Assembly: GCA_025603075.1 (NCBI GenBank)
Contig: MU626272.1
Location: forward strand, 62,001-126,000
Length of the DNA: 64,000 nt
DNA from: Neoconidiobolus thromboides FSU 785
Taxonomy: Eukaryota; Entomophthoromycota; Entomophthoromycetes; Entomophthorales; Neoconidiobolaceae
Reading direction: 5' to 3'
Below the pieces are notes generated by a model. The model saw nothing but the letters and a program-made list of their open reading frames with translations, had not been told where the DNA came from and ran no database searches. Every line of letters begins with the position of its first letter. Position 1 is the first letter of the stretch. Made by a program: the position numbers and the translations under genes. Below, piece by piece: positions 20,663 through 33,546 of this stretch.

Positions 20663-20907
20663 TTTATTTTTTTATTGAAATATTCAAAACTTGAAAATTA
20701 AACTTTGAGTAAAATTTGAAAATTGAATTAGAATTGGGCATTTAATTATGGTAACTCAAATGGACAGATTTAAGTTTACTTTTAATATCTATATTACAGT
20801 CTTAAAAGCTCAAAAAATAACTTACTACAGCCAATGAAGTTTGGTACTTTTTAAACTATAAAATTCAGAACAAAGTCAAAAAAAATGACAAAACAAAAAA
20901 GTCAAAA

Positions 20908-22694
20908 ATGGATCTCAGCAACTATTATCCTCAACAACGAGGTCAAGTGAAATTAAGCAATAGTTATTCCTATCTATGTTATGCTAATGGAGACAAAATC
21001 ATTATCCGAAACCCACTGGAAATGGAACTTATTCGACAGATTGAATGTGGAGGAGAGATAGAAAGTTTGGACTTATCCATTGACAATGAACTTGTATTAG
21101 CAGTTATAAAAGACAGTAATAGGATAGAGATCTATAATATTGAGAACGAAGGATGGAGAGCCATAATCGAGGATCAGTGTTTGGGTGTTAAGACAGCCTT
21201 GTTTTCGGTAAACCCCAGATATTGTTTCGTGTATTCAGAGGTTAGAGTAAGCTCATTTATTTTTAGACTTAAGGCTTCTTGAACTGTATTTATTAGTTAA
21301 GGATATCAATCTGGTCTCTCTGTGACAAAAAAGTGAAATATATAAATTGCCCAAAGTTTTACAATAAAGGTAAGTATAGAAATAATAAGTAAAGTAAAGT
21401 AATAAAATTTCATAGGTATAAGCTATAGGAATGATGACTTATATATGGCTCTATTAGAACGTAAAGATGGTAAGGATTATTTGGGAATATATAATACAGT
21501 AACTTGGAGTTTAAGAAAAGTAATAAGAGATATTATTAGTCTTTGTATTCATTTAGTAATGCATTATTCATCAGCACTTTCAACTTGAAACCATAGATGC
21601 AGCAAATATTTCATGGTCACAAGACGGTCAATTTATAGCCGTATGGGATAGCATCGTTACTGTAAGTTAAAAATTTTAAGCAAAAAATCAATACTTATTA
21701 AATGCTCTTTAGTATAAATTGTTTATTTATTCACCTGCTGGCTTTTTAATAACAAAATACTCCGCTTATAGTCATGGTTTAGGATTGAAAACAGTAGATT
21801 GGTCACCCTCTGGGCAGTTTATCATGTTAGCTAGTTATGATGAGAAAGTAGGTTATTTGTGTAGTGTTATCAATTAACGATACTAAAGAACACTTTATTA
21901 TTTAATTAGATCCGTTTGCTAAACACTTACACCTGGCAACCAACTTTTGAACTTGAACATAGCAAGAAATTAAGTTCAAAAACAGAAATTTATAAAGAAA
22001 ATCAAACTAGTACTTGGAAGAAACCGGTGCTAAATCCTACCATCGATATAAAGAAGAGTCAACCTAATAAGGATTTATATTGTATATTTATTATTGTTAT
22101 CATCCATGTTTATTAACTTACTATCGTTAGATTCAAAAGAAACAGCACCATATGCTGTACCATATATAAAACCTGACTCAGATGCGATAAATTTAAAAAT
22201 GGGCGTTGGTATCTGTGTTTTTAATCCGACTGGAAGGTATTTTGTGAGCAGAAATGGTAATCGCATAGAAACTGTAATAAGTAATAAAAATTAAAAACTA
22301 ACTTAGACGCCATGCCTACAAGCTTATTTATATGGAAAACAGGGACCCCAGTACCTATATTTTATAGTGAACAGGTCAAAGAAATTAAAATGGTTCAATG
22401 GAATCCAATTGATACCGAATTACTAGCATTCATTTCTGAGGGTAATCATTTGTATTTATGGTCCCCTAAACTAGGATTTCAATGCTATACGTTGAACAAG
22501 AGTAAGTTTTTTAATTTTATTTTCCATGTTTGGGTTTGATGTTTTTTCTGTGTTTAGTTGTGCAAATTACTTCCATTACTTGGTCTGAGAATGGGTTCTG
22601 TTTAATTGTTACTTCACTCGATAAATTTTGTTTAGCCTTTCCTATTATTCCTGCAGATGAAGATGATAAGGAGAATAATAAAAATGTTAAGTAA
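20908..22694 (+). CDS. WRAP73: WRAP73/Wdr8 WD-repeat protein (spindle pole/centrosome)
   Basis: A gene of about eight exons beginning MDLSNYYPQQRGQVKLSNSY. Exon joins that restore the WD-repeat frame include 21240/21297, 21369/21416, 21519/21575 and 21661/21713. Characteristic blocks in order are LRISIWSLCDKKVKYINCPK, YMALLERKDGKDYLGIYNT, ISWSQDGQFIAVWDS, VDWSPSGQFIMLASYDEK and IRLLNTYTWQPTFELEH. Later come MGVGICVFNPTGRYFVSRND, LFIWKTGTPVPIF, MVQWNPIDTELLAFISEGNH and ITSITWSENGFCLIVTSLDK. This order is that of WRAP73 (WDR8), which works with a kinesin-14/SSX2IP-type partner at spindle poles. The 3' end converges on the zinc-cluster gene. Confidence 0.88.
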
Positions 22695-22906
22695 TTAAAA
22701 ATAGGAAAAGATAAAAAATTGTAGTTTATTTCAATAGTCAATATAATAAAGTAAGACTAAATAAGAAAGTAACAGATAAAAAAAATTCATTTAATATAAA
22801 AGAGTTCCAAAATATTTAAAAATAATTTTGAAAAAATTAAAAAGCCTGAGTAAATTTGTCTTTTTACTCCTTCTAAAATAATATTCGTATGTTATTCCCA
22901 CCTAAC

Positions 22907-25294
22907 TTAATTTGGGTATGGGTGATGATTTCCATTACCATTATTCTGTGGATTGTACCCCTGACTGCCATTGTTTTGTTCAAACAAATTCAAGTTGAAG
23001 AAAGGATCCTCTCCCATACTTGTAACAAAATTATTTTCCATCATGGGTATTTGACTTATATCGAAATTGAACTGGCCGTTATTTTGGTTATTAAAAAAGT
23101 TATTTCCTTGGCTACTAAACCCTAACAAATCCTCTAAGTTGCCATTTTCGAGACTGTTGAAGCTAGAAGGATCCCTCAGATTATTCATACCATTAAATTC
23201 CATAGGCAAATTTTGATTGAACGCCGTATTATGCTGTAAACTCCGGTTGTATGTGTTAATATTATTGATGAGCTCTGCTGGTCTAGACTGCGTCTGTGCT
23301 TTTGGTGTAAAATCTGAAGATGACTCTTGTGTAGCTGAAAAGGAACTTGCAGATGGATGTGAGTTGCCATTAGTTGACTGCTCATTTCCATCTTTTCTAC
23401 AAAAATTGTGGTCTAAGTCTTTTGATAACTTCTCTAAATAAGGATACCATTCATGTAATGAGGATTTAAGTGGTACAAGCCAGCTCATCACCGTACAACT
23501 CAATGGGTTTTCATTATTATTAGTGCTTGATATGTTATCACGTGACGAACGTAAAGCATACAACCCACGAAGAGAAGTGCAATATGTTTTACATATACCC
23601 CAATAAGTTTCCAACTCTCTTAATGATTTGTAGATCAACTCAAGTGCTTGTCTGGAACTTTCTGCTTGTTGTGCATCAATTGAAAATGATTTATTGGCAT
23701 GGATAGTACCTGCAGTATACAAAGCATAAGGATAAAATGGAATATAATGGTAAAAGCGATGTGGTGCAATATCCAGAGCCATTGTTGCAATAAAGTTGGA
23801 AGATTGTACACAGCGAATGAATGAGATATGTGAGTCGTTAATTGATTCCATTAAATTTAAATATCTTCCAACATTCGATCTATGAAGTACAATAGTAATA
23901 GCATGAAATAAACTATGTAAAAGTATAATGGCGCTTGAATTCATCTGACTTTCTGGTGATTTTGAACAAAGAAAGTCTTTATTATACTTCAAATGTGGTG
24001 GTAAATTCACATGCCATTCATTTAATATTTGATCCAATCGCTTAAGTTCTTCTTCTGAGTTGTCTCCCTTTCCATTGGTTGTGCTGCGATTGGAGTATTG
24101 GTTAATTTGTCCCATTAAGCTTACAAGTTGACCAAAGTGGAACATGTGATCTGGGATGGAAGTATTGTTGCTATTAGATTGTAAAGGAAATATGTCATTG
24201 TTGATCTCAGCAATTGGTGCTAAACTATTTTCCCAGTTATAATCATCAGATGGGAATCTCACTTGGCAATCCTCATCATGGATGGCCATCGGCCATGACG
24301 TCTTTGTACTGATAATGCGATCCATCAAACAACACCCAAACCAAGTTCTTCTACGCGTTTCTGCCTCAATCCAGTCCAATTTAGAAGATGCGTCTTTTTT
24401 ATCTGTACAATATAAGTTTAAATGCTGCCCCATACGTACTGCTAGTCCTGAATACATCCAAGAAGTAGGATAACGATCGCAACCAAACTCGTGAAGTGAC
24501 ATTAGGACCAAGGCTTGTACAGTACTAAGGAATGGAGTACTGTAAGATGTGGACTCCAAAAGAATTTTTGCATGAGCAATATATTCCTCACCAGCAGAAT
24601 GACAAGGATCACGTTTTACTTCTGGATGATTTGAAAAGCGAGATGCAAGTGCATATATAGTATATAAAAGTAAGCTACATTGCTTACCTTCCTGAAGGCT
24701 ATTTATAAACGTAGTACGATGGATAATGGATAATACTGGATGTTGGTAGCTAAAGAACAATGAAATGAGATGCTCTGAGACTTCTGGAGAAACTACAGGG
24801 ACTGGTGGTGTTGGCGGTGAAGGGATGGAGGGAAACAATAGTGAAGAATCTGGTAAAATATAGTTTTCAATATCGCGGAACAATGGGGAGGATTCATTGA
24901 TCGAAGTGCCGCTTTGAACCATTCTTAAGTTACCAGAAGAAATGGAATCTCCGTCAGCTGTTAAGTGAGGAGTTGAGTGGTTGGAGCTTGAGATGGATTG
25001 AAAATTTTTTAATTCAATATTTTTTAAAGGTTGCAAAAGCTTTTCCATAAGTTCTAAACGTTTTTCTAAGGTTTCAATATACCCTTGGCGTGGCCCTCTC
25101 TTTGTTGAAGTAGGAGTGTATTGACAATTTAAGTTTTTGGTCTTACAGTTGGTACATACGGTATTCTCAGTCCCATCACACTTTATCTTTTTTTTTCGAC
25201 AAGCATCACAGGCGTTAAGTATTTTGCGTTTTTTTTGGTTCGTTTCGTCATCAGAAAAATCATTCATATCTAATTCGGCATCATTAGCACTCAT
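22907..25294 (-). CDS. Zn2Cys6 zinc-cluster transcription factor with fungal-specific TF domain
   Basis: An intronless 795-aa frame. Residues about 30-58 are CDACRKKKIKCDGTENTVC followed by TNCKTKNLNC: six Cys with CX2CX6CX7CX2CX6C spacing, the binuclear zinc cluster that binds CGG-type half-sites. A linker with RGPRQGYIETLEKRLELME follows, a short coiled-coil dimerisation helix. The middle carries the fungal-specific TF region (SYQHPVLSIIHRTTFINSL, ALVLMSLHEFG, AVRMGQHLNLY and ETRRRTWFGCCLMDRI). The C-terminal 150 residues are Asn/Gln/Ser-rich (FNGMNN, GNNFFNNQNNGQF), probably an activation region. Its targets cannot be told from sequence; resemblance is to the Xln/Cat8-like broad class. Confidence 0.93.
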   Translation of the reverse strand: MSANDAELDMNDFSDDETNQKKRKILNACDACRKKKIKCDGTENTVCTNCKTKNLNCQYTPTSTKRGPRQGYIETLEKRLELMEKLLQPLKNIELKNFQSISSSNHSTPHLTADGDSISSGNLRMVQSGTSINESSPLFRDIENYILPDSSLLFPSIPSPPTPPVPVVSPEVSEHLISLFFSYQHPVLSIIHRTTFINSLQEGKQCSLLLYTIYALASRFSNHPEVKRDPCHSAGEEYIAHAKILLESTSYSTPFLSTVQALVLMSLHEFGCDRYPTSWMYSGLAVRMGQHLNLYCTDKKDASSKLDWIEAETRRRTWFGCCLMDRIISTKTSWPMAIHDEDCQVRFPSDDYNWENSLAPIAEINNDIFPLQSNSNNTSIPDHMFHFGQLVSLMGQINQYSNRSTTNGKGDNSEEELKRLDQILNEWHVNLPPHLKYNKDFLCSKSPESQMNSSAIILLHSLFHAITIVLHRSNVGRYLNLMESINDSHISFIRCVQSSNFIATMALDIAPHRFYHYIPFYPYALYTAGTIHANKSFSIDAQQAESSRQALELIYKSLRELETYWGICKTYCTSLRGLYALRSSRDNISSTNNNENPLSCTVMSWLVPLKSSLHEWYPYLEKLSKDLDHNFCRKDGNEQSTNGNSHPSASSFSATQESSSDFTPKAQTQSRPAELINNINTYNRSLQHNTAFNQNLPMEFNGMNNLRDPSSFNSLENGNLEDLLGFSSQGNNFFNNQNNGQFNFDISQIPMMENNFVTSMGEDPFFNLNLFEQNNGSQGYNPQNNGNGNHHPYPN

Positions 25295-26489
25295 GTTTGT
25301 TAAAAAATAGTTCTGCTTGGTTAATATAAGTTAATTTTGATAAACCTTTTTAATAAAAAAAATTAATTTTAAATTAGTAATAATAATTAAACTCAACTTA
25401 CGCAGCTTATTTTCGGGAATTTGATTTGTAGTGAATGTTCACTTCTCAATAGATAGCTGATTATTGGTAAAGAATGAACTTATGTGAGGATTTTATGCAT
25501 CGATTTTCCATTTTTTATTTTCATTAATGAAAATTTAATTCATCTGATAAATAATCTGAACTAAGCATTTGATTAATAAAGCACTATACTCAATGGTACA
25601 CATACTAAGCTAGAAATTTAATGTACCTTTAAATAACCTAGCATATATTTATTTTATTTTTTTAGATTTAATAATGTTATTTGAAATACTTTGATAGATC
25701 TATTTCAACTATTTCGAAGCTTCCAGAACAACACTTTATCTTTCATAAAATTAATTCCTTAATTTTAATTTAAGTCATGTAGCATTAAATCAATTATTAA
25801 AATGATATTATGCCAAATAGATAAAATATTTAAAGGTATATATTTAGTAAGTTTAATAATAAACTAAATATAAACTATAATGTTGAATGGCAATAGATAC
25901 ACTACTAAAACACTCTTAAGACGTTGTAAACTATAAATATTTTTTTATCATTCCTTTTTTAAGATATTTAATTATATTATTTATTCATTAGTGTTATAAG
26001 GTTCTTAATACTTTATACTTCTATTTATATTGGTTTATTATTGAAGCGTTGAGATATTTTTAATTTAGAGAATATACTCGGACTACTTCGGACAAGAAAC
26101 AATAGATAGTATTTTATTAACTACTGCTATATATTATTGTAGTTATTTAGTATTAAATAATCCTTATAATAATATCAAATACAATAACAGATTTATTAAT
26201 TATTGTTAAATAAAAGTAATAGATTAGATATAATCTTCAGTTAATTTGATAATCAAGTAATTTTTTAATTGTTAACTAAAATTGTAAATTCTTTGATTAT
26301 CTATCAACAAAATCTAGCTGAACTACGTCATAATTCAAAAGTCTTTCTAACCCACAGAGAATAATTCAAGTCATCAATTGGTTTTGACTAAATTGAAAAA
26401 TCTGAAACCTAAAAAACCAATAAAAGATTTGTAGCTGCACAAGCTTTATTTATTTTGTTAACAAGAAATTTCTGAAAAGAATCAGTGAT
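25295..26489. other. Intergenic, no feature recognised
   Basis: About 1.2 kb between two divergent genes. Extremely AT-rich, with no TIR element of the common family and no coding blocks. It probably holds both promoters. Confidence 0.5.
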
Positions 26490-28076
26490 ATGTCGACCAG
26501 TGAAAGAAGTAAAATTAGCGACTTGAACGAAGTTATTAGCCTTCAAAAAGAGGAGATCAGTAACTTGAAACTTCAACTTGAAAAAGTGATTCAATCTAAA
26601 AGTGTAGGACTAATTCTATTTAGTTAATAATGTAATCTAATTTTTGTAGCTTCATAAAGATATCTTAGTAGATATGGAAAGAAACCAAAGTGAAATTAAT
26701 AAATCCTTACAAGACCAATTGGAAAAAGTAAGGGTATTTTGTTCCGCTTAAACACTTTCTGACAATCTTTAGGCCCTAAAATTAAAAGCAGACCTTGAAG
26801 ATGAATTTGGCCTCGATGATAGTTTGGAGGAGTAATGACTCAATATTTAGTAAAAACAATACTAATAGCTTAGATCCAAAACTTCCGATCCTGAGAAACT
26901 ATCTAAAGACTTAATCAAAGCTAAAGCAATGCTTAAAAAGCTAAAATTTGAGCTTGAAATGGAAAAAGGACAAAGTAATATATTGAGACATGACAATATG
27001 TTGTTAAAGAAAATGACAGTGGAATTGGTAAGAATATTAAAGAAAAATCAACCTGAGTCTAAGATTTATAGCACGCTTCTGCGGAACAAGAAGAAGAATT
27101 TATCTCTAATCGATTATTGAAAAAGATCTCAGGGCTTAAAAAAGAAAAAGGCGATTTACTACAGCTTGTGGAACAAGAAGAAGAGTATTTGACTAATTCA
27201 CTTCAAAAAAGGATCATTCAGGTAATTTATCTTTCATAAGGCCAATAACAAATTAAATTAGACTTTTTAGCTTCAAAAAGAGAAAGTTGATTTGGAAAAT
27301 GCACTTGAACAGGAGCAAGAGTTTGTCGTAAATAAATTGCAGAAGCAGCTGGATTCTTTTAGGCTCCAGTATCCATCCCATACACCCTCGCCAACTTTGG
27401 CTCCTTCCCATCGCGAACAATTAACCAATTCCCCTCCCTTGTTACCAACTACTATGATTTCTTCATCTCCTCCTACGTAAGTTCCAATTAAACTTTTTGC
27501 AAACCAATTTTAACTGTTTAAGTAGTGGGGGTTGGAGACCATCTCATTCACCTTCAGCTTCAGATTATGGTGGTGCTTCCCCAGGGGTTGTTGAGATGCT
27601 TAAAGCAGAAGTTACTTCATTAAGATTGAAACTTTCGGAAATGGAACGTGAAGGTAGAAGAATTGCTAGTAGTAGTCTTCTTACTAACATTTTATAGTTA
27701 TATCTGCGTATAACCAAACTAAAAGATATAAGAATGAGCTTAATGATCTCAGAAAAACGAATAACCTTCCAGTAGTAGAAGATAGGTATATTTATGCTTG
27801 CTTTGAATTTTTTTGGATTTAATTTGATTTTTAGTATTGGCTCCACAGAATATGTTGTGGTAAATTAGATTTGTATTGTTAAGTTTTATTGTTAAACTTT
27901 AATATCATTAGAGGTCTAGACGCTCCATTTCAAATGCTAGCTCGAATGCACCACTACCCTCCTCAAGCCCTTCTGACTCCCGTCGTCACTCAGCGAGATC
28001 ACTTTCAATGTCTGGAGACTTTGTATTGAATCCAAAGGAAGCTGCAGATGGCCTTCCTGTAAATCCAAGCTCTTAG
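26490..28076 (+). CDS. CCDC6: CCDC6-like coiled-coil protein
   Basis: A gene of about ten short exons starting MSTSERSKISDLNEVISLQK and ending DGLPVNPSS. The heart matches the CCDC6/DUF2046 family closely: KGDLLQLVEQEEEYLTNSLQ, KRIIQLQKEKVDLENALEQE and QEFVVNKLQKQLDSFRLQYP. These repeats of E-Q-E-x-E heptads form a long coiled coil. A Pro/Ser-rich stretch follows (SHTPSPTLAPSHREQ, LTNSPPLLPTT), then a second helical piece (VVEMLKAEVTSLRLKLSEME) and an Arg/Ser-rich tail (RSRRSISNASS, DSRRHSARSLSMSG) with likely phosphorylation sites. In animals CCDC6 is a DNA-damage-linked scaffold; its fungal role is not established. Several exon joins were set only by keeping heptads in frame. Confidence 0.83.
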
Positions 28077-28561
28077 AAAGGTTAGGTTAATATCAAGTTA
28101 TTTAAAGAGTATGTTTGCTATACTCAACTATTTTTTTACTTGGCTAAGAATATTGAACTAATACTTTAAGCGAATTATGCTCTGACTTTACTATTGTATG
28201 ATTGTTGGACAAATAAATTTATTCTGCTATTTTCTGAAATTTTGGATTTGTTATTCGTGCTGTAGGCGAGGTCAAAGAGTTTTATTAGTGTTATGTATAC
28301 TACTAAAATACTTATAATTAAACAAATTTATCTCTAAACAATACCCAAATTACGAATAATCAAAACTATTATTTCTTTATATTTTATTTAAGATTAACAA
28401 ATCTTCAATTTAGGTATTTTAAACAAAGTAGCAACTTTATTTTTTCCAAGATTTATTTTAATTTACCATTAAACTTTTCTAAACTAAAAATCAATTTTCA
28501 TTTTTATAACTATCTTGGAAAAAAGTAGTGAAACAAAAATAGATTTAATTGAGTTAAAAAC
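28077..28561. other. Intergenic, no feature recognised
   Basis: Terminator of the CCDC6-like gene and promoter region of the CDK9 gene; nothing else was seen. Confidence 0.5.
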
Positions 28562-30365
28562 ATGGAAGACAAAAACAATGACAACAAACCCCAGGAAGAT
28601 AATGAAAGTAACATGGATTGGACGATGTATGCTAAACAAAGAGAGTCAATGCGTACCAATATTAAAAAGAAAATACCTGGGACAAATTATCAGGGATGTG
28701 AGCCGTTATCTAATTTTGAATTAGTTAGAAAGTTAGGAGAAGGAACTTTTGGGTAATTTTATAAAATGAAATTTTAGATTTTATTCATTTGTCTTTATTA
28801 CAGGGTAGTACATTTAGCAAAACATAGAATAACCGGTAAAGAAGTAGCTTTGAAAAAGATTTTAGTTCATAATGAAAAGGATGGGGTAAATTAAGAGATG
28901 TACTATAGCCATTTACATTTAATAATTATAATAGTTTCCAATTACCGCGATGAGGGAGATTTCAATTTTGTCAAGTTTAAATCATGATAATGTATTAACA
29001 ATATCTTCATTGGTATATTCAAATGGTATGAAACTAATAATATGGATGTAATAGCACTTAAATACATTAATTTTTTAGAAGAGAAAACAAAAGAAGAAGA
29101 TAAATGTGAGATATATATGGCTTTACCATTCATGCATCATGATTTAAGCGGACTACTTAACAATCCAAAAGTGAAGTTTACTGGACCACAAATCAAATGT
29201 TATATGAAACAAATATTTGAAGGAATGGCTTTTTTACATCATAACAATATTATGCATAGAGATATTAAACCAGCAAATCTCTTGATAAATGATGAAGGTA
29301 GTGTATTTATTAATATGTTGCTTTTATTGATAATTAAATGAATAACAAGGTATACTCAAGGTAGCCGATTTTGGTTTAGCACGCCCTTTATTAATACCTA
29401 AACATAATATGTATACCCAATCTGTTGTTACGAGATGGTATCGGCCATTAGAATTATTGTTTAAATCACAATATTACAGTGAAGCGATTGATATGTGGGG
29501 TGTCGGGTAGATTCTAATTTTATATCAATCTTTTTTAATATTGATTTTATCCCTCTAGTTGTGTTTTTGGACAACTTTTAACAGGAAAACCATTGATACC
29601 TGGTATGACTGATATTGAACAAATTGATTTAATATTTCAACTTATGGGCACACCTGATGACCAAGAATGGCCAGAATGGAGAAAACTTCCAGGCGTTGAT
29701 CAACTCGAGTCAATTCCAAACTATCCTCGTTCATTAGAAGAAAGATTTTCAAAGTAAGTTAGTACTAATAATACTGAGATTCCTTTTATTCATTGTCCTT
29801 AGTTTAGATAGAAATACACTTGATCTTTTGCAAAAACTATTAACTTATAATCCAGCAGAAAGGATCACTGCTGCACAAGCATTAGAGCACCCTTATTTCC
29901 ATACCCTTCCTTACCCATCTGAGCCAGGATTGTAACGGTTTTTTCAAGATTATTATATAAAATAATTATAAATAATTTAGGCTTCCTAAGTACCCATGTA
30001 GTCATGAGTTTGTACAGTTAAAAGAAAATGCCAAAGCAGCTAGACCACCCCCACATATGGGAGGAATTAATATGAACCCCGCGGTGAAAAGACCAGGGGA
30101 TCCAGGTTTATATAACCCAAGAAATAATGGAAATGGAAATGGAAATGGAAATGGTTACCCTCGTAATAAAAGAGAAGCCTGGGAAGAAAACAGATCAAGG
30201 GGAAATCATGAGTCAAATTGGGGGAACGATAATCGAGCTCCACAAAGAGATCGTAGACATGATCCCAATCGTAATCGAAACCGCAATCCTAATAGAAATG
30301 GGAATAATTATGATAGTAGACGTAGGAATGATGGTAATAATCATCGATATCATCATGACCGTTAA
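28562..30365 (+). CDS. CDK9: CDK9/Bur1-type cyclin-dependent kinase (P-TEFb)
   Basis: A gene of about eight exons starting [20 protein letters not shown]. Kinase landmarks: [20 protein letters not shown] (glycine loop), [17 protein letters not shown] (catalytic Lys), [20 protein letters not shown] (helix C). Then come [20 protein letters not shown] (catalytic loop), [12 protein letters not shown] (DFG), [17 protein letters not shown] (T-loop with activating Thr) and [20 protein letters not shown]. The helix C motif PITAMRE is close to PITALRE, the name motif of CDK9, so it should phosphorylate the RNA polymerase II tail and Spt5 with a cyclin T partner. The C-terminal extension is rich in Gly, Asn, Arg and His ([10 protein letters not shown] to NNHRYHHDR) and may bind nucleic acid or phosphoproteins. 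Confidence 0.9.
30130..30155 (+). repeat. Hexanucleotide repeat in the CDK9 tail
   Basis: The unit GGAAAT is repeated about four times in the coding sequence, giving Gly-Asn dipeptides; such an array is prone to length change without frameshift. Confidence 0.7.
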
Positions 30366-30601
30366 GTATTTGAACATTAGGTGATATTATTATGGTTATA
30401 TTAGGCTATTCCTATTTGTGTAACTAATTATCATGTTATTTACCTTTAATAACATGTAATGATAAAAAAAGCTATTTAAATTGAGCATTTTAAATTAAAT
30501 CTAATCATTTATAAATATTATTTATTTTTATTAAGCTACAAGCTGCAAAAATACGGATAATTAATTTATATTATAATTATAAATTTATTTTAGATTAAAT
30601 A

Positions 30602-32124
30602 TTAATATTCTAATAAATTCTTATGAATGGAGTTAAGAGCAATTAAACCTTGGGACTGTGGAATAACGCAGGATATATTAATTTCTGAAGAACCCTGAGA
30701 TATCATTTCAATATTTATATCGGCTTCAGCAAGAGTAGAAAACATTTGTGCAGCGATGCCAACCATATTTCGCATCTGTTTACCAACCAAGCTAAGTATA
30801 CATACTTTATCTTGAACCTCAACCTCACCATACTTAGATAATTCTTTAACTAAGCAGGCTATATGAGCTACATGTGAAATAGCAAGAGAGACATGGACTT
30901 CGCTAGTAGAAATTAAATCAACTACAATACCATGAGCGTCTAAAACAGTAAATAAATTAGCGAAAAAATCATGCGACACTGACTTCCTATTAGAATGGAC
31001 ATTTAAAATTAGCATGTCTTCTTTGATAGTTACAGCTGTTGGATGTCTACGTGTGAGGTTAGCATCATATCCGTTTAATAAAAATAGTTCGGCTGGTGGC
31101 TCATCATTTTCGTTATTCGGTAATATAATCGAGCCTTCTCCACTTGGATTTTGTACATTTTTAATACGAATAGGTATACGTGCTCGCATCACTTGTTCCA
31201 TAGTAAATGGATGTATTACTTCAGACCCGTAATAAGTAAGTTCGGCTGCTTCTTCTGGGCTAATGATTGGTAATAGCCTAGCATTTTTTACTTTTCTTGG
31301 ATCTGCTGTAAAGATTCCATCCACTTCTTTCCAAATTTGAAGTTCTGTAGCACCCACTCCTACAGCAACGAGTGCAGCTGCTAAATCTGTGTACCCACGG
31401 CCAATACTGGTAAGTAAACTTCCAGGCACCGGCCCAAAGAAGCCAGTAATAACTGGAATGCTACCTTTACACTTACCCACTGCTTTTGAAAACTGCTGTG
31501 ATAAATGATCATAAAAAGGTTGTTCTAAACTTTTTGATGAAAAGTTTTCAGTAATAACGTCACCCAAGTCCACCAGTTCAGCCTTTAGCCCAATAGAGTT
31601 TATGTAAGCTGAAACAATTCGACAAGAAAGCTTTTCCCCAGTACCAATTATGACATCCTTTGAACGTGGTGATATTTCTTTGATAACATATAAAGCATCC
31701 AAAAAGCGCTCCAGTTTTTTGCAGTCTTTAGTAAGTTCAAGTTCTAATTCTTTAAGTATACTTTGATCCTTGATAAACATTCTACAAGCTGATATATGAT
31801 CTTCTAAAATCTCTCCTACTGTAGCTTCATGTTTATTTTGGTTAGCTAATACTTCCTCACAAGCTCTAAGTAATCTTTATAAAACAGTTAGTTATTGTTA
31901 TTTAGTTTATGAGTGCTACAATACCTTGAAGTTGTTCCATTCACTTTTACATCTCCACTACGAGCCGAACAGACAACAGCGACTCTATTACCTTGGGTAG
32001 CATCTCGAATGATGGTATTAACGATGCTATCCAAAAACTTCCCAATACTTGTACCACCAAACTTTAATACAACCCAAGGCAGAGAATTTTGATTAAAAGA
32101 CTCAAACTTATCAATAGAAACCAT
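30602..32124 (-). CDS. HOM3: Aspartate kinase (first step of the Thr/Met/Ile branch)
   Basis: Two exons (32124-31925, 31874-30602) give 490 aa. The N-terminus has the amino-acid-kinase motif WVVLKFGGTSIGKF and VAVVCSARSGDVKVNGTTSR. The catalytic half continues with VIIGTGEKLSCRIVSAYINS, PVITGFFGPVPGSLLTSIGR, GYTDLAAALVAVGVGATELQ and KEVDGIFTADPRKVKNARLL. Two ACT domains follow (TAVTIKEDMLILNVHSNRKS, VSLVGKQ-like region ILSLVGKQMRNMVGIAAQMF, INIEMISQGSSEINISCVI), expected to bind threonine for feedback inhibition. Length and layout match fungal Hom3, a monofunctional enzyme. It makes 4-phospho-L-aspartate from aspartate and ATP in the cytosol. It converges on CDK9. Confidence 0.95.
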
Positions 32125-32952
32125 TATTTATAATAAAAAAAGAACAAATAATTTAAAAATGACTAACTAAACCAAATTGACTTTGCAGTTTGTGTGACTA
32201 ATTTAATACTATTGATTATTTGATAGACCAGCGTGTCCATAGAGTTATGCCCTCACTATCAACTTTAATATTAGTGGTGACTTCCTTTTATGCTGAATTT
32301 ATTATTCCTTACTACGTTTCAGTTGATTTTATATCCCATAATTTTTTATAATGGTGTCATTTTTTCAGAAATGGTGCAATCTTAGACTAAAGTGAGGAAA
32401 TCTACATTACTTATTATCATTTAGATTTTACCTGATGGGGCTCTAGCCAATGATATTACACTGGTTTTTATCAAGCAAGATTACTCTTTTTTAGTCTGAA
32501 GCCTAAAAATAATTTTAATGATAAACGTACAAATTTAATTGGCTGTTGGCAGTTTTATCTCAGTTGCTGTTTGACAGATTTTGAGTCATTGATTTATTTG
32601 CTATAAACGAAATATTTGATCTTGATTAAACCTTATCTGCTTGAGTCAATATATGGCCTAATATTACCAAAAATAAGTACAGCTTCTTGCACTTTGATGT
32701 TAAACAGACAATTTAATAAACACTGCTATTTAAAATTTTATCAAGGTTGCCTGATATTTAGCTAGATTAGTTTGTTTTTAAAATTAACTTTTTTTTGACT
32801 ATAATACCTCATTTTTATAGAGAGTGCTTGAATCTAAATTTAAAAAAACTAACAGTTTATATAAAAGCTTTCATAGTTGATGTGCTTAAAAAATTAAAAC
32901 GTGAGTTGATAATAATTAAATAAGTTGTAAACTTTCGAATTTGTGTGTAAGC

Positions 32953-33053
32953 GTATGGGGATGTATTTTTACGTTTAATAATTTACTAATAATTTTTCTG
33001 CTCAAATAGTGCTTAAAAAATGAAAAAAGTGGTCAAAAAAAACACCCCCATAT
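32953..33053 (+). mobile_element. MITE-like TIR element, copy 12
   Basis: Starts GTATGGGGATGT and ends ACACCCCCATAT. Confidence 0.74.
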
Positions 33054-33086
33054 CTCAATTTTGTCTAAGTAATCTAACTATAGTTT

Positions 33087-33126
33087 TTTATTTTTATTTT
33101 TATTTTTATTTTTATTTTTATTTTTA
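33087..33126 (+). repeat. (ATTTTT)n microsatellite
   Basis: About six to seven units of TTTTTA in a row, lying just after a TIR element. Confidence 0.85.
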
Positions 33127-33441
33127 TAATATTAATGACATTATATTTTTCATATCATTTTACTTAATATTTCTATATTTGATCTTTAAAAACCATAAGA
33201 TAATAAAATTTAAAGCTACAACAAATTATACATTTGGCTTATTTATACTATTACTAGTAACAGTTGATATTAGCGTGGTTATGATTAGGATGACAAGTAT
33301 TTTGATAATGTAATAAAAATAATATCTCTCTAAGTATATATCCTCTAATTCTTTATTTTATATTAAAATAAATGTAAAAGCCATATTAGAGAATTAATTA
33401 GCTACATATGAGCTGTTAGTAACCATAAGTATATATTTTAA

Positions 33442-33546
33442 ATATAAAGGGTTTTTTTCTTCATTACTTTGGCATTTTTTAAACATTGCTTGAGTGAGAA
33501 AATTCTTAATAAAATTCTTAAACCCAAAAATACAGAGCTCCATATA
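33442..33546 (-). mobile_element. MITE-like TIR element, copy 13 (diverged)
   Basis: Left end reduced to ATATAAAGGGTTTTTTT; right end TACAGAGCTCCATAT. The core TTTAAACATTGCTTGAGTG is recognisable. Confidence 0.62.

Noticed and set aside
33020-33313. 97-aa plus-strand frame
   Set aside because: Begins inside a TIR element and reads through the (ATTTTT)n tract as Phe/Tyr repeats; not a gene.
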